A stretch of DNA of 64,000 nt, from positions 466,266-530,265 of the forward strand of contig NZ_SODP01000004.1 of assembly GCF_004365355.1 (NCBI RefSeq), read 5' to 3'. Of this stretch, positions 7,967 through 15,993 are shown piece by piece (the first letter of the stretch is position 1; each line of letters opens with the position of its first letter). The notes below the pieces were generated by a model. That model had not been told where the DNA came from, made no database searches, and saw only the letters and a list, made by a program, of their open reading frames with translations. A program made the translations under genes and the position numbers. This DNA comes from Kribbella pratensis (lineage in GTDB: Bacteria; Actinomycetota; Actinomycetes; Propionibacteriales; Kribbellaceae).

Positions 7967-9052
7967 ATGCCGCGTCCAGCTGAAACGGGACCAGCGGAGC
8001 CTCAAGCCGGGTTCGTGCACACGTTCCTGCCGGGGCGAGTGGTGCTCGGAGCGGGCTCGCTCGACCAGGTGGCAGGCGAGGTCGAGAGCCTCGGTGTACG
8101 GCGGGCGCTGGTCGTGGCGACCAGATCCGCACGCGACGCGGCAGACGTGGTAGAGGTGCAGCTGGGCGACCGGTTCGCGGGGCGGATCGATGGCGTCACC
8201 CAGCACGTGCCGACCGAGGTAGCGGAGCACGCCCGGGCCAAGGCGCGCGAGGTCGACGCGGACGGGATCATCGCCATCGGCGGCGGCTCAGCAATCGGCC
8301 TCGCCAAGGCGGTCGCCCTCACCAGCGACGTGGCGATTGTCGCGGTGCCCACGACTTACGCGGGCTCTGAGATGACGCCGGTGTGGGGCGAGACCTCGGG
8401 CGGAAGCAAAACGACCGGCAGCGACCTGAGGGTGCTGCCGCGAGTTGTCGTGTACGACCCGGTCCTCAGTCAGCACCTGCCGAAGAAGGTCACCGCAGCA
8501 AGCGTTGCCAACGCGATCGCGCACTGCGTCGAGGCCGTCTGGACCCCGAAAGCCGATCCGATCACCGAGGTCACCGCGGTCGAAGGGCTCCGCGCCCTCG
8601 CCACCGGCCTCCGTCAAACACTCACCGAGCCACTAGATTTAGATGCCCGAAGCAACCTTCTGTACGGCGCCTGCCTGGCCGGGTCGGCGTTGGCGACCGC
8701 CGGGACAGGACTGCACCACAAGCTGTGCCACCTGCTCGGCGGCACCTACAACCTCCCTCACGCGGAGACGCACGCAGCGGTCCTGCCACAAGTCGCCCGC
8801 GTCAACGCTCCCGCAGTACCCCGATCCAAAGCACGACTTCAAGCTGCACTCGGCACCGCAGACCTGGCCGACGGCCTGTTCGACCTGTTCACGGCGGCGG
8901 ACGTCCCGACCAGCCTGAGGGATTTAGGGCTGACCGAGGACCAGGCGGGACAAGCAGCGAAGGCGTTCAAGCCCACCGACAACCCGATCCCCGTGACCGA
9001 GGACCTGGTGCGCGAGATCCTCACTCGCGCCTGGGCCGGTACGCGACCTTGA
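7967..9052 (+). CDS. Maleylacetate reductase
   Basis: 361 residues of the iron-alcohol dehydrogenase superfamily, reducing maleylacetate to 3-oxoadipate with NAD(P)H. The nucleotide-binding GGGSAIGLAKA (105-115), the PTTYAGSEMTP loop (128-138) diagnostic for maleylacetate reductases and a His-rich HHKLCHLLGGTYNLPHAETH region are visible. It is the first gene of a tight trio with an intradiol dioxygenase and an FAD hydroxylase, which supports a hydroxyquinol (benzene-1,2,4-triol) lower pathway. Start ATG 7967 follows GGAG with a short spacer. Confidence 0.94.
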   Translation: MPRPAETGPAEPQAGFVHTFLPGRVVLGAGSLDQVAGEVESLGVRRALVVATRSARDAADVVEVQLGDRFAGRIDGVTQHVPTEVAEHARAKAREVDADGIIAIGGGSAIGLAKAVALTSDVAIVAVPTTYAGSEMTPVWGETSGGSKTTGSDLRVLPRVVVYDPVLSQHLPKKVTAASVANAIAHCVEAVWTPKADPITEVTAVEGLRALATGLRQTLTEPLDLDARSNLLYGACLAGSALATAGTGLHHKLCHLLGGTYNLPHAETHAAVLPQVARVNAPAVPRSKARLQAALGTADLADGLFDLFTAADVPTSLRDLGLTEDQAGQAAKAFKPTDNPIPVTEDLVREILTRAWAGTRP

Positions 9053-9067
9053 CGAGCGAGGAGACCG

Positions 9068-9913
9068 ATGGATCTGCAAGGCGATGACCTGACCGAGGCG
9101 GTGGTGGCCAGCTTCGACGGCAGCGCGAGCGACCGCTACAAGGATGTGATGAGCGTTCTCGTACGCCACCTGCACGCGTTCGCGCGGGAGGTGGAGCTGA
9201 CCGAGGACGAGTACTTCACCGCGATCGACTTCCTCACCCGGACCGGTCAGATCTCCACCGGTACGCGGCAGGAGTTCGTGCTGCTGGCCGACGTACTCGG
9301 GCTGTCGATGCTCACCGTCGGACTCGGCAACCGCAAGCCGCCGGAAGCCACGCAGTCCACTGTGTTCGGCCCGTTCTTCGTCGAGGGATCGCCCGAGGCA
9401 CAACTCGGCGACGACATCGCGAACGGCGCCCCGGGACAGCCGTGCCTGGTGAGCGGCAAGGTCCTCAACACCAAGGGCGAACCGATCGCCGGCGCGCTCG
9501 TCGAGACCTGGCAGGCCGATGAGGACGGGTTCTACGACGTACAGAAGAACCTCGACGGACCGCAGAACCGGGCCCATCTCACGACCGATGCCGAAGGCAA
9601 CTACCGGTTCTGGGCGGTGAAGCCGGTCGCCTACCCGATCCCGGACGACGGACCGGTCGGCGAGCTGCTCCGAGCCGGCGGTCGCGGTCCGATGCGACCC
9701 GCGCACATCCACTTCATGGTCACCGCACCGGGATACGCACGCCTGATCACCCACGTCTTCGCGGCCGGCGACGAGTACCTCGACACGGACGCGGTCTTTG
9801 GAGTCAAGCACTCCCTGATCGCCGATTTCACCGAACACCAGGACGACGGCAAGACCTACTACTCCGTCGAGTACGACCTGGTGCTCGCGACCACCGAGGA
9901 GACGCAGCAGTGA
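9068..9913 (+). CDS. Intradiol ring-cleavage dioxygenase, hydroxyquinol 1,2-dioxygenase type
   Basis: 281 residues. Non-haem Fe(III) ligands can be read by comparison with catechol 1,2-dioxygenase: Tyr156 (DGFYDVQ), Tyr189 (VAYPIP), His213 and His215 (RPAHIHF). An N-terminal helical dimerisation region covers residues 1-100. The GGRGPMRPAHIHF wording is that of hydroxyquinol and chlorocatechol enzymes rather than plain catechol dioxygenases. Product would be maleylacetate, the substrate of the gene just upstream. GAGGAG lies about 8 bases before ATG. Catechol specificity cannot be excluded. Confidence 0.9.
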   Translation: MDLQGDDLTEAVVASFDGSASDRYKDVMSVLVRHLHAFAREVELTEDEYFTAIDFLTRTGQISTGTRQEFVLLADVLGLSMLTVGLGNRKPPEATQSTVFGPFFVEGSPEAQLGDDIANGAPGQPCLVSGKVLNTKGEPIAGALVETWQADEDGFYDVQKNLDGPQNRAHLTTDAEGNYRFWAVKPVAYPIPDDGPVGELLRAGGRGPMRPAHIHFMVTAPGYARLITHVFAAGDEYLDTDAVFGVKHSLIADFTEHQDDGKTYYSVEYDLVLATTEETQQ

Positions 9914-11643
9914 TCACGACAGACGTCCTCATCGTCGGCAGCGGCCCAGCCGGCGGCGCCGCCTCACTCTTCCTGTCCACCTACGGCGTCGACAACATCG
10001 TCCTGACCCGGTACGGCTGGACGGCGAACACACCCCGCGCGCACATCACCAACCAGCGCACGATCGAACTCATGCGCGACATGGGCATCGAAGACCAGAT
10101 CAACGAGAGCGGCACCGCCCACGACCTGATGGGCCAGACGGCGTTCTGTACCAGCCTGGCGGGCGAGGAGATCGGCCGGATCCGCACGTGGGGCACGCAT
10201 CCGCGGCGGCTCGCCGACTACACCGAGGCGAGCCCGTGCCTGCCGTGCGATCTCCCGCAGACGCTCTTCGAGCCGATCCTCGTCAGTACGGCGGCCAGCC
10301 GCGGAGCACAGCTCCGCTTCAACACCGAGTACCTGTCGCTCGAGCAGGACGATGACGGCGTCACCGCGACGGTTCGCGACCGGCTCAGCGACACGACGTA
10401 CCAGATCCGGGCGAAGTATCTGATCGGCGCCGACGGCGGGCGCAGCAAGGTTGCCCAGGACATCGATCTGCCGATGGCCGGCGCGATGGACATCGAGGGT
10501 TCGATGAACATCGTCTTCGAGGCCGACCTCAGCCGGTACGTCGCCCATCGCCCGAGCGTCCTGTACTGGGTCCTCCAGCCGGGCGCGCAGATCGGCGGCA
10601 TCGGCGCCGGCCTGGTCCGGATGGTCCGCCCGTGGAACGAGTGGCTGATCGTCTGGGGTTACGACATCTCGCAGCCCGCGCCGGTGGTCGACGAGGCGAT
10701 GGCGACCGAGATCGTGCACAACTTGGTTGGCGACGACACCATCGACGTGAAGCTGAAGGGTACGTCGGTCTGGAGCGTCAACCACATGTATGCCGAGAAG
10801 GCGTCCAAGGGTCGCGTGTTCTGTATGGGCGACGCGATCCACCGCCATCCGCCGAGCAACGGCCTCGGCTCGAACACCTCGATCCAGGACGCGTACAACC
10901 TGGCGTGGAAGCTCGCACTGGTCGTGAAGGGCCAGGCCTCCCCCGACCTGCTCAAGACCTACGACGACGAACGGGCGCCGATCGCGAAGCAGATCGTTGA
11001 CCGGGCCAACAAGAGCCGCAACCAGTTCGGGCAGATCTTCCGCGCGCTCGGGATGACCCCGGACGCGCCGGCCGGGCGGACGATCGAGTCCCGCAAGGAC
11101 GACACACCCGAAGGCGCCGCGCAGCGCGAGGAACTACGGCAGGCGATCGAGCTCAAGGACTACGAGTTCAACGCGCACGGTGTCGAGCTCGGCCAGCGCT
11201 ACAAGTCGTCCGCCGTGCTCGAGGACGGTACGCCCGAGCCGCCGTACGAGCGGGATCAGGAGCTGTACTACCACCCGACGACCTGGCCGGGCGCACGGAT
11301 CCCGCATTGCTGGCTGACCCGCGGGTCGGAGACCGTCAGCACGCTGGACGTTGTCGGCAAGGGCCGGTTCACGTTGCTCACCGGCATCGGCGGCGACGCG
11401 TGGGTGAAGGCGGCCCAGTCCGTGTCCGAGCACCTCGGCGTACCGATCGAGCCGTACGTGATCGGACCCGGTCGTGAGCTGGACGACCTGTACGGCGACT
11501 GGGCGCGGGTGCGCGAGATCCCGGACGAGGGCTGTCTCCTCGTCCGTCCGGACGCACACATCGCCTACCGTTCGTTCGAACAGCCCGACGACCCGACGGA
11601 TGCGCTGCGGCAGGCCGTCAGCACGCTGCTAGGACGCGCCTGA
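9910..11643 (+). CDS. FAD-dependent aromatic hydroxylase (TfdB/phenol hydroxylase type)
   Basis: 577 residues. It has a Rossmann GSGPAG at 10-15, the PRAHITNQRT flavin segment, the GADG motif and the second FAD motif RVFCMGDAIHRHPPSNGLGSNTSIQDAYNLAWKLA (broken here for brevity: GDAIHRHPP is the core), then a C-terminal thioredoxin-like domain. The whole length resembles 2,4-dichlorophenol 6-monooxygenase TfdB. With no cycloisomerase nearby and a hydroxyquinol-type dioxygenase beside it, a likely role is hydroxylation of a phenol, resorcinol or hydroquinone to the triol (inference). The GTG start overlaps the dioxygenase stop by 4 bases. Confidence 0.92.
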   Translation: MITTDVLIVGSGPAGGAASLFLSTYGVDNIVLTRYGWTANTPRAHITNQRTIELMRDMGIEDQINESGTAHDLMGQTAFCTSLAGEEIGRIRTWGTHPRRLADYTEASPCLPCDLPQTLFEPILVSTAASRGAQLRFNTEYLSLEQDDDGVTATVRDRLSDTTYQIRAKYLIGADGGRSKVAQDIDLPMAGAMDIEGSMNIVFEADLSRYVAHRPSVLYWVLQPGAQIGGIGAGLVRMVRPWNEWLIVWGYDISQPAPVVDEAMATEIVHNLVGDDTIDVKLKGTSVWSVNHMYAEKASKGRVFCMGDAIHRHPPSNGLGSNTSIQDAYNLAWKLALVVKGQASPDLLKTYDDERAPIAKQIVDRANKSRNQFGQIFRALGMTPDAPAGRTIESRKDDTPEGAAQREELRQAIELKDYEFNAHGVELGQRYKSSAVLEDGTPEPPYERDQELYYHPTTWPGARIPHCWLTRGSETVSTLDVVGKGRFTLLTGIGGDAWVKAAQSVSEHLGVPIEPYVIGPGRELDDLYGDWARVREIPDEGCLLVRPDAHIAYRSFEQPDDPTDALRQAVSTLLGRA

Positions 11644-11670
11644 CAGCTTCCAGGGCGCGCCTGACCGCTC

Positions 11671-11856
11671 CTAAGCCGCGGACGACGCTTCGGAGCGGAG
11701 AATCTGGTCGAGGATCGCCGAGATCTCCGCGGTCTCGGCGTCGAGCAAGGTGATCAGCGCGACCCGGGAGGTCTCCGTGCGCGCCTCCAGAGCCGCCGCG
11801 CTCAAGGCGCGCACGGTCCCCAACTCGTGGATCAGTTCGTCCCACAGAGCGTTCAT
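11671..11856 (-). CDS. Small hypothetical protein (61 residues)
   Basis: A short leftward frame from ATG 11856 encodes an almost entirely helical, Leu/Ala/Glu-rich peptide (MNALWDELIHELGTVRAL...). GGGG lies about 7 bases upstream. Codon third positions are GC-rich as in neighbouring genes. No family is recognised. It lies between the convergent FAD hydroxylase and the upstream GH13 gene. A longer in-frame extension to 12177 is antisense to the GH13 end and is not supported. Confidence 0.5.
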   Translation of the reverse strand: MNALWDELIHELGTVRALSAAALEARTETSRVALITLLDAETAEISAILDQILRSEASSAA

Positions 11857-11993
11857 CAACAAACCCCCATGTCCCCGTCGCAAACCCAGTACGACGTGCT
11901 TGATGCACGCCGAGCCCCCCGAGTTGGGGCTGACTTTGTGTCGAGAAGGCCTCACTTCTGTCACCAGGTACAACGCGGCACCCCGGGCGCACG

Positions 11994-13151
11994 TTACGGA
12001 TGTGTCAAGAATTTCCAGCTGTGCGGCGGAACGACGACCGCATCCTCCAGCGGGAACTCCGCGTCGGAATCCGACACGTTGAGCAGAAGCAGCACCGATT
12101 CGTCGTCGTGCCGGGCCCGCAGCGCGATCGTCTGGTTGGTCACGTGCTCGACCTTCGTCCGGGCACGCGTGAGCCACGAGTGCCGTCGGCGCAGACCGAT
12201 CAGCTCCTGATGGAGGCGGTACGTCGGCCAGCCGTACGACGCCAACTCGTCGGGCGTCTCCGGGAAAGCAGGGCGAATCGCATCGTCACCACCGACGCGG
12301 TCCTCCTTCAGCCCACGGAACGCCTGCTCGTCACCGGAGTAGATGCTCGGTACGCCGCCGACCGTGAACAGGATCGCGAGCGCATGACCGAGATGCCGCT
12401 CGTCCTCGAGACGGGTCGCGAGCCGCGTCACGTCGTGGTTGCCGACGAATGTCTGCGGGACGAAGGTGTCGAGCAGCGCGTTGTGCCGGCCCAGCGCGTA
12501 CGAGAGCTCGAAGAAGTTGCCGTCGTTCAGTGAACTCCAGATCGCCTTCCACAGTTCGTACTGCGTGACCGAGTCGAGCCCGCTCCTCTCGACGTACTCG
12601 GCGTAGTCGCCGTGGATCACCTCACCGAAGTACCAGGCGTCGCGGTCTCGTGGCAGCACGGCGCGCCAGAACTCGGGCGGCACGGCGTACGCCGCGTCGA
12701 GGCGCCATGCGTTCACGCCGCGGTCGAGCCAATGACGGAGTACGTCGCCGACGTACTCCCCGACGGCGGGGTTGCTGTGGTCCAGGGCGACCAGGTGCTC
12801 GTGGCCCTCGAAGGTAGCGCCGTCGCTGCGGAACCACTCCGGGTGGACGAAGGAGCGGGCCACGTGGTTGAAGACACCGTCGAGGGCGATCCGCAGACCG
12901 CGATCGTGCGCCTTGGTGACCAACCGGTCGAAGTCGGCATCGTCGCCGAGCCGAGGGTCGATGCGGAAGTGATCGATAGTGTCGTAGCCATGCGTCTCGG
13001 AGGCGAAGATCGGACCGAGCAGGAGCCCGTTGCAGCCAAGCTCGATGGCATAGTCGAGCCAGTTCTCCAGGTGCGCCAGGCGGGCGCCGGTGCGATCGGC
13101 CGTGAAGCCGAGCGGGTAGATCTGCCACCAGATCGCGTGGTCAGCCCACAT
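11994..13151 (-). CDS. GH13 alpha-amylase family enzyme
   Basis: 385 residues, short for GH13. Conserved regions are in order: DGVFNH (91-96), GVNAWRLDAAY with nucleophile Asp152, YFGEVIH with acid/base Glu177, and FVGNHDVTR with transition-state Asp240. A compact C-terminal beta domain follows. There is no signal peptide, so it acts in the cytosol, probably on malto-oligosaccharides or trehalose-like sugars; exact specificity is open. Its start overlaps the end of the FUSC gene by 11 bases, so the two are co-transcribed. Confidence 0.93.
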   Translation of the reverse strand: MWADHAIWWQIYPLGFTADRTGARLAHLENWLDYAIELGCNGLLLGPIFASETHGYDTIDHFRIDPRLGDDADFDRLVTKAHDRGLRIALDGVFNHVARSFVHPEWFRSDGATFEGHEHLVALDHSNPAVGEYVGDVLRHWLDRGVNAWRLDAAYAVPPEFWRAVLPRDRDAWYFGEVIHGDYAEYVERSGLDSVTQYELWKAIWSSLNDGNFFELSYALGRHNALLDTFVPQTFVGNHDVTRLATRLEDERHLGHALAILFTVGGVPSIYSGDEQAFRGLKEDRVGGDDAIRPAFPETPDELASYGWPTYRLHQELIGLRRRHSWLTRARTKVEHVTNQTIALRARHDDESVLLLLNVSDSDAEFPLEDAVVVPPHSWKFLTHP

Positions 13152-14145
13152 GTCTTCTCCTCAACAGCACAGTAGGAACGATCGCGATCAAGCAGCCGAT
13201 CACGGTGTCGACGAGCCGGTACCCGACGGTCGAGAACCCCGGCGTACGGCCGAGGTCCATCAGCAGGACGACGAGCGGGGTCATGACGGTGGCATAAGCA
13301 GCGTAGTTGCGTTCCTTCAGCAACGGCCGCAATCCGGCCAGGACGCTGACGACCGCCACGATCACCCACGACGGTGGCACCCACAGGATGAGCGCTCCAC
13401 CGACCAACACGCCGGCACAGGTCCCGGCGCAGCGCTGTGTTGCCCGAAGCAACGATCCGCCGCGGCGACGTACGACGATCACCACTGCGAGTGCGATCCA
13501 ATACCCCTTCTCCTGGTGCCACAGCTGCCCTATCACTTCCGCAACAGCAAGCGCAGGGACCAACTGCACGGCGTACAGCCAGCCATCGAACTGCCGCAGC
13601 TTCCCCCGCCACCGCCGCCACAACTGCCGGTACGTCGGCCGCGCGGCCTCCGGCTCGCTGGACGAGAACGCCAACCCCAGCACGATCGCCCACGCGACCC
13701 CGAGCGCGAACCAGCGAGCCACCTCCCACGGATCCGCCGCGCCCAGCCCGGTCGCCATCACGAGGAACGTGACAAACCGCGTCGTCGCGTCCGCCATCCA
13801 CCGGCTGAACCCACCCACAACAGCAGCTACCGCTACCAGCCCGACCACGCCGGCCGCGCCACCCCATCCCCGCCCACCCAGCCACGCCCCCGCCAGCGCG
13901 CCGACCGTCACAACCGCCCCAAGACCACTTTGTGCACCGGCCAACCACACGAACCGCCTGAGAACGGTTGGTGGGCGCCCAAAGTGCGACATGGCCAGGG
14001 CGCCGAGCGCCGCGAAGGAGGCGTGGGCGAGGTGGTCGGTGGTGACGCCGTAGGTGATCGGAACAGCCATCGCGAGAGCCGCGGTGACCAACTGGGCCGG
14101 GACGACAGGCGTGTCCCGCGACCAATGGATGAGGTGAACACTCAT
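13141..14145 (-). CDS. FUSC-family membrane protein (aromatic-acid-exporter-like)
   Basis: 334 residues with two clusters of hydrophobic helices (about 15-165 and 205-330) around a polar Arg/Trp-rich linker. The second cluster carries RRRGGSLLRATQRCAGTCAGVLVGGAL, the typical R-x3-R-x2-GT signature of the fusaric acid resistance/YccS family, whose members export aromatic acids or are of unknown function. It is divergent from a MarR regulator, a common pairing for efflux genes. It is located in the cytoplasmic membrane. The substrate is not known. Confidence 0.85.
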   Translation of the reverse strand: MSVHLIHWSRDTPVVPAQLVTAALAMAVPITYGVTTDHLAHASFAALGALAMSHFGRPPTVLRRFVWLAGAQSGLGAVVTVGALAGAWLGGRGWGGAAGVVGLVAVAAVVGGFSRWMADATTRFVTFLVMATGLGAADPWEVARWFALGVAWAIVLGLAFSSSEPEAARPTYRQLWRRWRGKLRQFDGWLYAVQLVPALAVAEVIGQLWHQEKGYWIALAVVIVVRRRGGSLLRATQRCAGTCAGVLVGGALILWVPPSWVIVAVVSVLAGLRPLLKERNYAAYATVMTPLVVLLMDLGRTPGFSTVGYRLVDTVIGCLIAIVPTVLLRRRHVG

Positions 14146-14147
14146 AG

Positions 14148-14160
14148 TAAGCTGAGCTTA
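14148..14160. promoter_or_regulatory. MarR-type operator candidate
   Basis: TAAGCT-G-AGCTTA is a perfect 6-1-6 palindrome in the 49-bp region between the FUSC gene and the divergent MarR gene, lying 3 bases from the FUSC start codon. Confidence 0.5.
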
Positions 14161-14194
14161 GCATTCTTGAGCGTCAGTAATGGAGGGATAGTAA

Positions 14195-14617
14195 GTGGAG
14201 GCTTATGACACCGCAGTGGCGCTGAGGCGGACCAGCACTCGGCTGGCGCTGCGGCTGCGGGCTGAGCGGACTGGTGACGGGCTCGGGAGTACGGGCGTTG
14301 CCGTGCTGGGGCAGCTGCATCGGCGGGGAGCGTTGACGGCGAGCGAGATCGCGGCGGCCGAGCGGGTGCAGCCGCAGTCGTTGACGCGGGTGCTCGCGAG
14401 TCTCGAGGAGCAGAACCTCATCAAGAGGGAGCAGGACGCTCAGGACCGCCGCCGGCACACGATCGAGCTGACCGAGGACGGGCGGCAATTACTCCGCGAA
14501 CACATGAAGAGCTCCGACGACTGGCTGGCCGAAGCCATTGAAACCCGGCTCAACCCGACCGAGCGGGCGGTCCTTCAGCTAGCGGCGGGAATCCTCGATC
14601 AGCTGCTCGACGGCTGA
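14195..14617 (+). CDS. MarR-family transcriptional regulator
   Basis: 140 residues. A winged helix occupies residues 35-95 (LTASEIAAAERVQPQSLTRVLASLEEQNLI) with the wing DAQDRRRHTIELT, and helical dimerisation arms lie at both ends. GGAGGG lies 8 bases before the GTG start. It probably controls the divergent FUSC exporter (inference from position and the palindrome between them). Its 3' end overlaps the converging methyltransferase gene by 19 bases. Confidence 0.92.
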   Translation: MEAYDTAVALRRTSTRLALRLRAERTGDGLGSTGVAVLGQLHRRGALTASEIAAAERVQPQSLTRVLASLEEQNLIKREQDAQDRRRHTIELTEDGRQLLREHMKSSDDWLAEAIETRLNPTERAVLQLAAGILDQLLDG

Positions 14618-15261
14618 CCGAAAGTGTGGCGCCGGATCCACGCGTGCATGGCGATCGCGGCGGCCGCGCTGGCGTTGATGCTCCGGGTCGAGCCGAATTG
14701 CGCGATCGAGAGGACGGCCGTGCAGATCGCGTGGGCATCATCGGTCAGCCCGGGACCCTCTTGACCGAAGAGCAGGACGCATTCGCGCGGTAGGTCGTAG
14801 GTCTCCAGCGGGACCGAGCCGGGCAGGTTGTCGATGCCGATGACGGGCAGTGAGTGCGCCGCGGCGTACGCGGCCAGGTCGGCCAGCGTCGGTTGGTGGC
14901 GGACATGTTGGTAGCGGTCGGTGACCATCGCGCCACGGCGGTTCCACTTCCGGTTCCCGACGATGTGGACCTCGGCCGCCAGGAAAGCGTTCGCTGTCCG
15001 CACGACCGAGCCGATGTTCAGGTCGTGCTGCCAGTTCTCGATCGCGACGTGGAACGGGTTCCGCCGCCGGTCCAGGTCCTCGACGATCGCCTCGAGCTTC
15101 CAGTACCGGTACTTGTCGACCACGTTGCGCCGATCACCCTCGGCGAGCAGCTCCGGGTCCAGCCGCGGGTCGTCCGGCCAATCACCCACCCAGGGGCCGA
15201 CGCCGACCTCGTTCGGCCCGACCATGTCCGCTCCCCGGAGGTCGCTGCTCAGCTCATGCAC
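14599..15261 (-). CDS. SpoU/TrmH-family RNA ribose methyltransferase
   Basis: 220 residues with the three SPOUT motifs: NIGSVVRTANAF (82-93), LLFGQEGPGL and SIAQFGSTRSINASAAAAIA. It belongs to SAM-dependent 2'-O-ribose methyltransferases with a trefoil-knot fold that act on tRNA or rRNA in the cytosol. A non-conserved 60-residue N-terminal extension replaces the RNA-binding domain found in some relatives. The modified nucleotide cannot be told. It is divergent from the dedA gene. Confidence 0.92.
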   Translation of the reverse strand: MHELSSDLRGADMVGPNEVGVGPWVGDWPDDPRLDPELLAEGDRRNVVDKYRYWKLEAIVEDLDRRRNPFHVAIENWQHDLNIGSVVRTANAFLAAEVHIVGNRKWNRRGAMVTDRYQHVRHQPTLADLAAYAAAHSLPVIGIDNLPGSVPLETYDLPRECVLLFGQEGPGLTDDAHAICTAVLSIAQFGSTRSINASAAAAIAMHAWIRRHTFGQPSSS

Positions 15262-15273
15262 AGGTCGGGACGC

Positions 15274-15288
15274 TACCCTGTCCGCGTG
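15274..15288 (+). promoter_or_regulatory. Leaderless-type promoter of dedA gene
   Basis: TACCCT (15274-15279) is followed by six bases and the GTG start (15286). No ribosome site is present, so the transcript probably begins at or next to the start codon. Confidence 0.55.
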
Positions 15289-15993
15289 CTTCCTCTTGTC
15301 GCGATGCTGATGCCGAACTGGATGGACCCGGAGTACCTTCTGAACTGGATGGGTAACTGGGCCCTCTGGGGCACGCTGATTGTGGTGTTCATCGAGTGCG
15401 GGCTGCTGTTCCCGATCCTGCCCGGTGACTCACTGCTGTTCGCCGTCGGCCTGTTCATCGCGCGCGGCACGATCGACGTACCGCTGTGGCTGGCCTGCGT
15501 ACTGCTGACCGTGGCCGCGTTCCTCGGCAACGTGTCCGGCTACTACATCGGCCGATTCCTGGGTACGTCGCTGTTCCGCAATCCAAACGCCCGGTTCCTG
15601 AAACCGAAGTACATCGAGCAGACGCACGACTTCTTCGAGCGGTACGGGCCGCGGGCGCTGGTGATGGCCCGCTTCGTGCCGATCGTCCGCACGTTCATCA
15701 CGATCGTCGCCGGCGCCGGCCGGATGGACCCCCGCAAGTTCTTCCTCTGGACCGCGGTGGGCGCGCTGATCTGGGCCCCCGGCATCACGTTGCTCGGCCA
15801 CGCCCTCGGCAACGTCCGGTTCATCCACGACCACCTCGAGTCAGCCCTGATCCTGCTGGTGCTGGTCTCCCTGATCCCGATGCTCGTCGAGTACTTCCTC
15901 GCCAAGCGCCGCAACCGCAACAACTCCGACGGCCCGGGCGCCGCGAAGCACGCCGCCCCGAAGCACGCAGTCACGAACAATCACACCGACTGA
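15286..15993 (+). CDS. DedA-family (SNARE-associated/VTT) membrane protein
   Basis: 235 residues from GTG 15286. It has the DedA pattern E37 then FPILPGDSLLFAVG (43-56), NVSGYYIGR (82-90) and MARFVPIVRTF with Arg135, and about five hydrophobic segments. DedA proteins are inner-membrane lipid-flippase-like proteins (undecaprenyl phosphate or phospholipid recycling). The C-terminus is a Lys/Arg/His-rich cytosolic tail ending with two KHA repeats. The start is set by a TACCCT box 6 bases upstream; ATG 15304 is the alternative. Confidence 0.9.
   Translation: MLPLVAMLMPNWMDPEYLLNWMGNWALWGTLIVVFIECGLLFPILPGDSLLFAVGLFIARGTIDVPLWLACVLLTVAAFLGNVSGYYIGRFLGTSLFRNPNARFLKPKYIEQTHDFFERYGPRALVMARFVPIVRTFITIVAGAGRMDPRKFFLWTAVGALIWAPGITLLGHALGNVRFIHDHLESALILLVLVSLIPMLVEYFLAKRRNRNNSDGPGAAKHAAPKHAVTNNHTD

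Noticed and set aside
11631..11671. 21-bp period direct repeat at the end of the FAD hydroxylase gene
   Set aside because: Two copies matching at 17 of 20 bases across the stop codon; probably a small slippage event without function.
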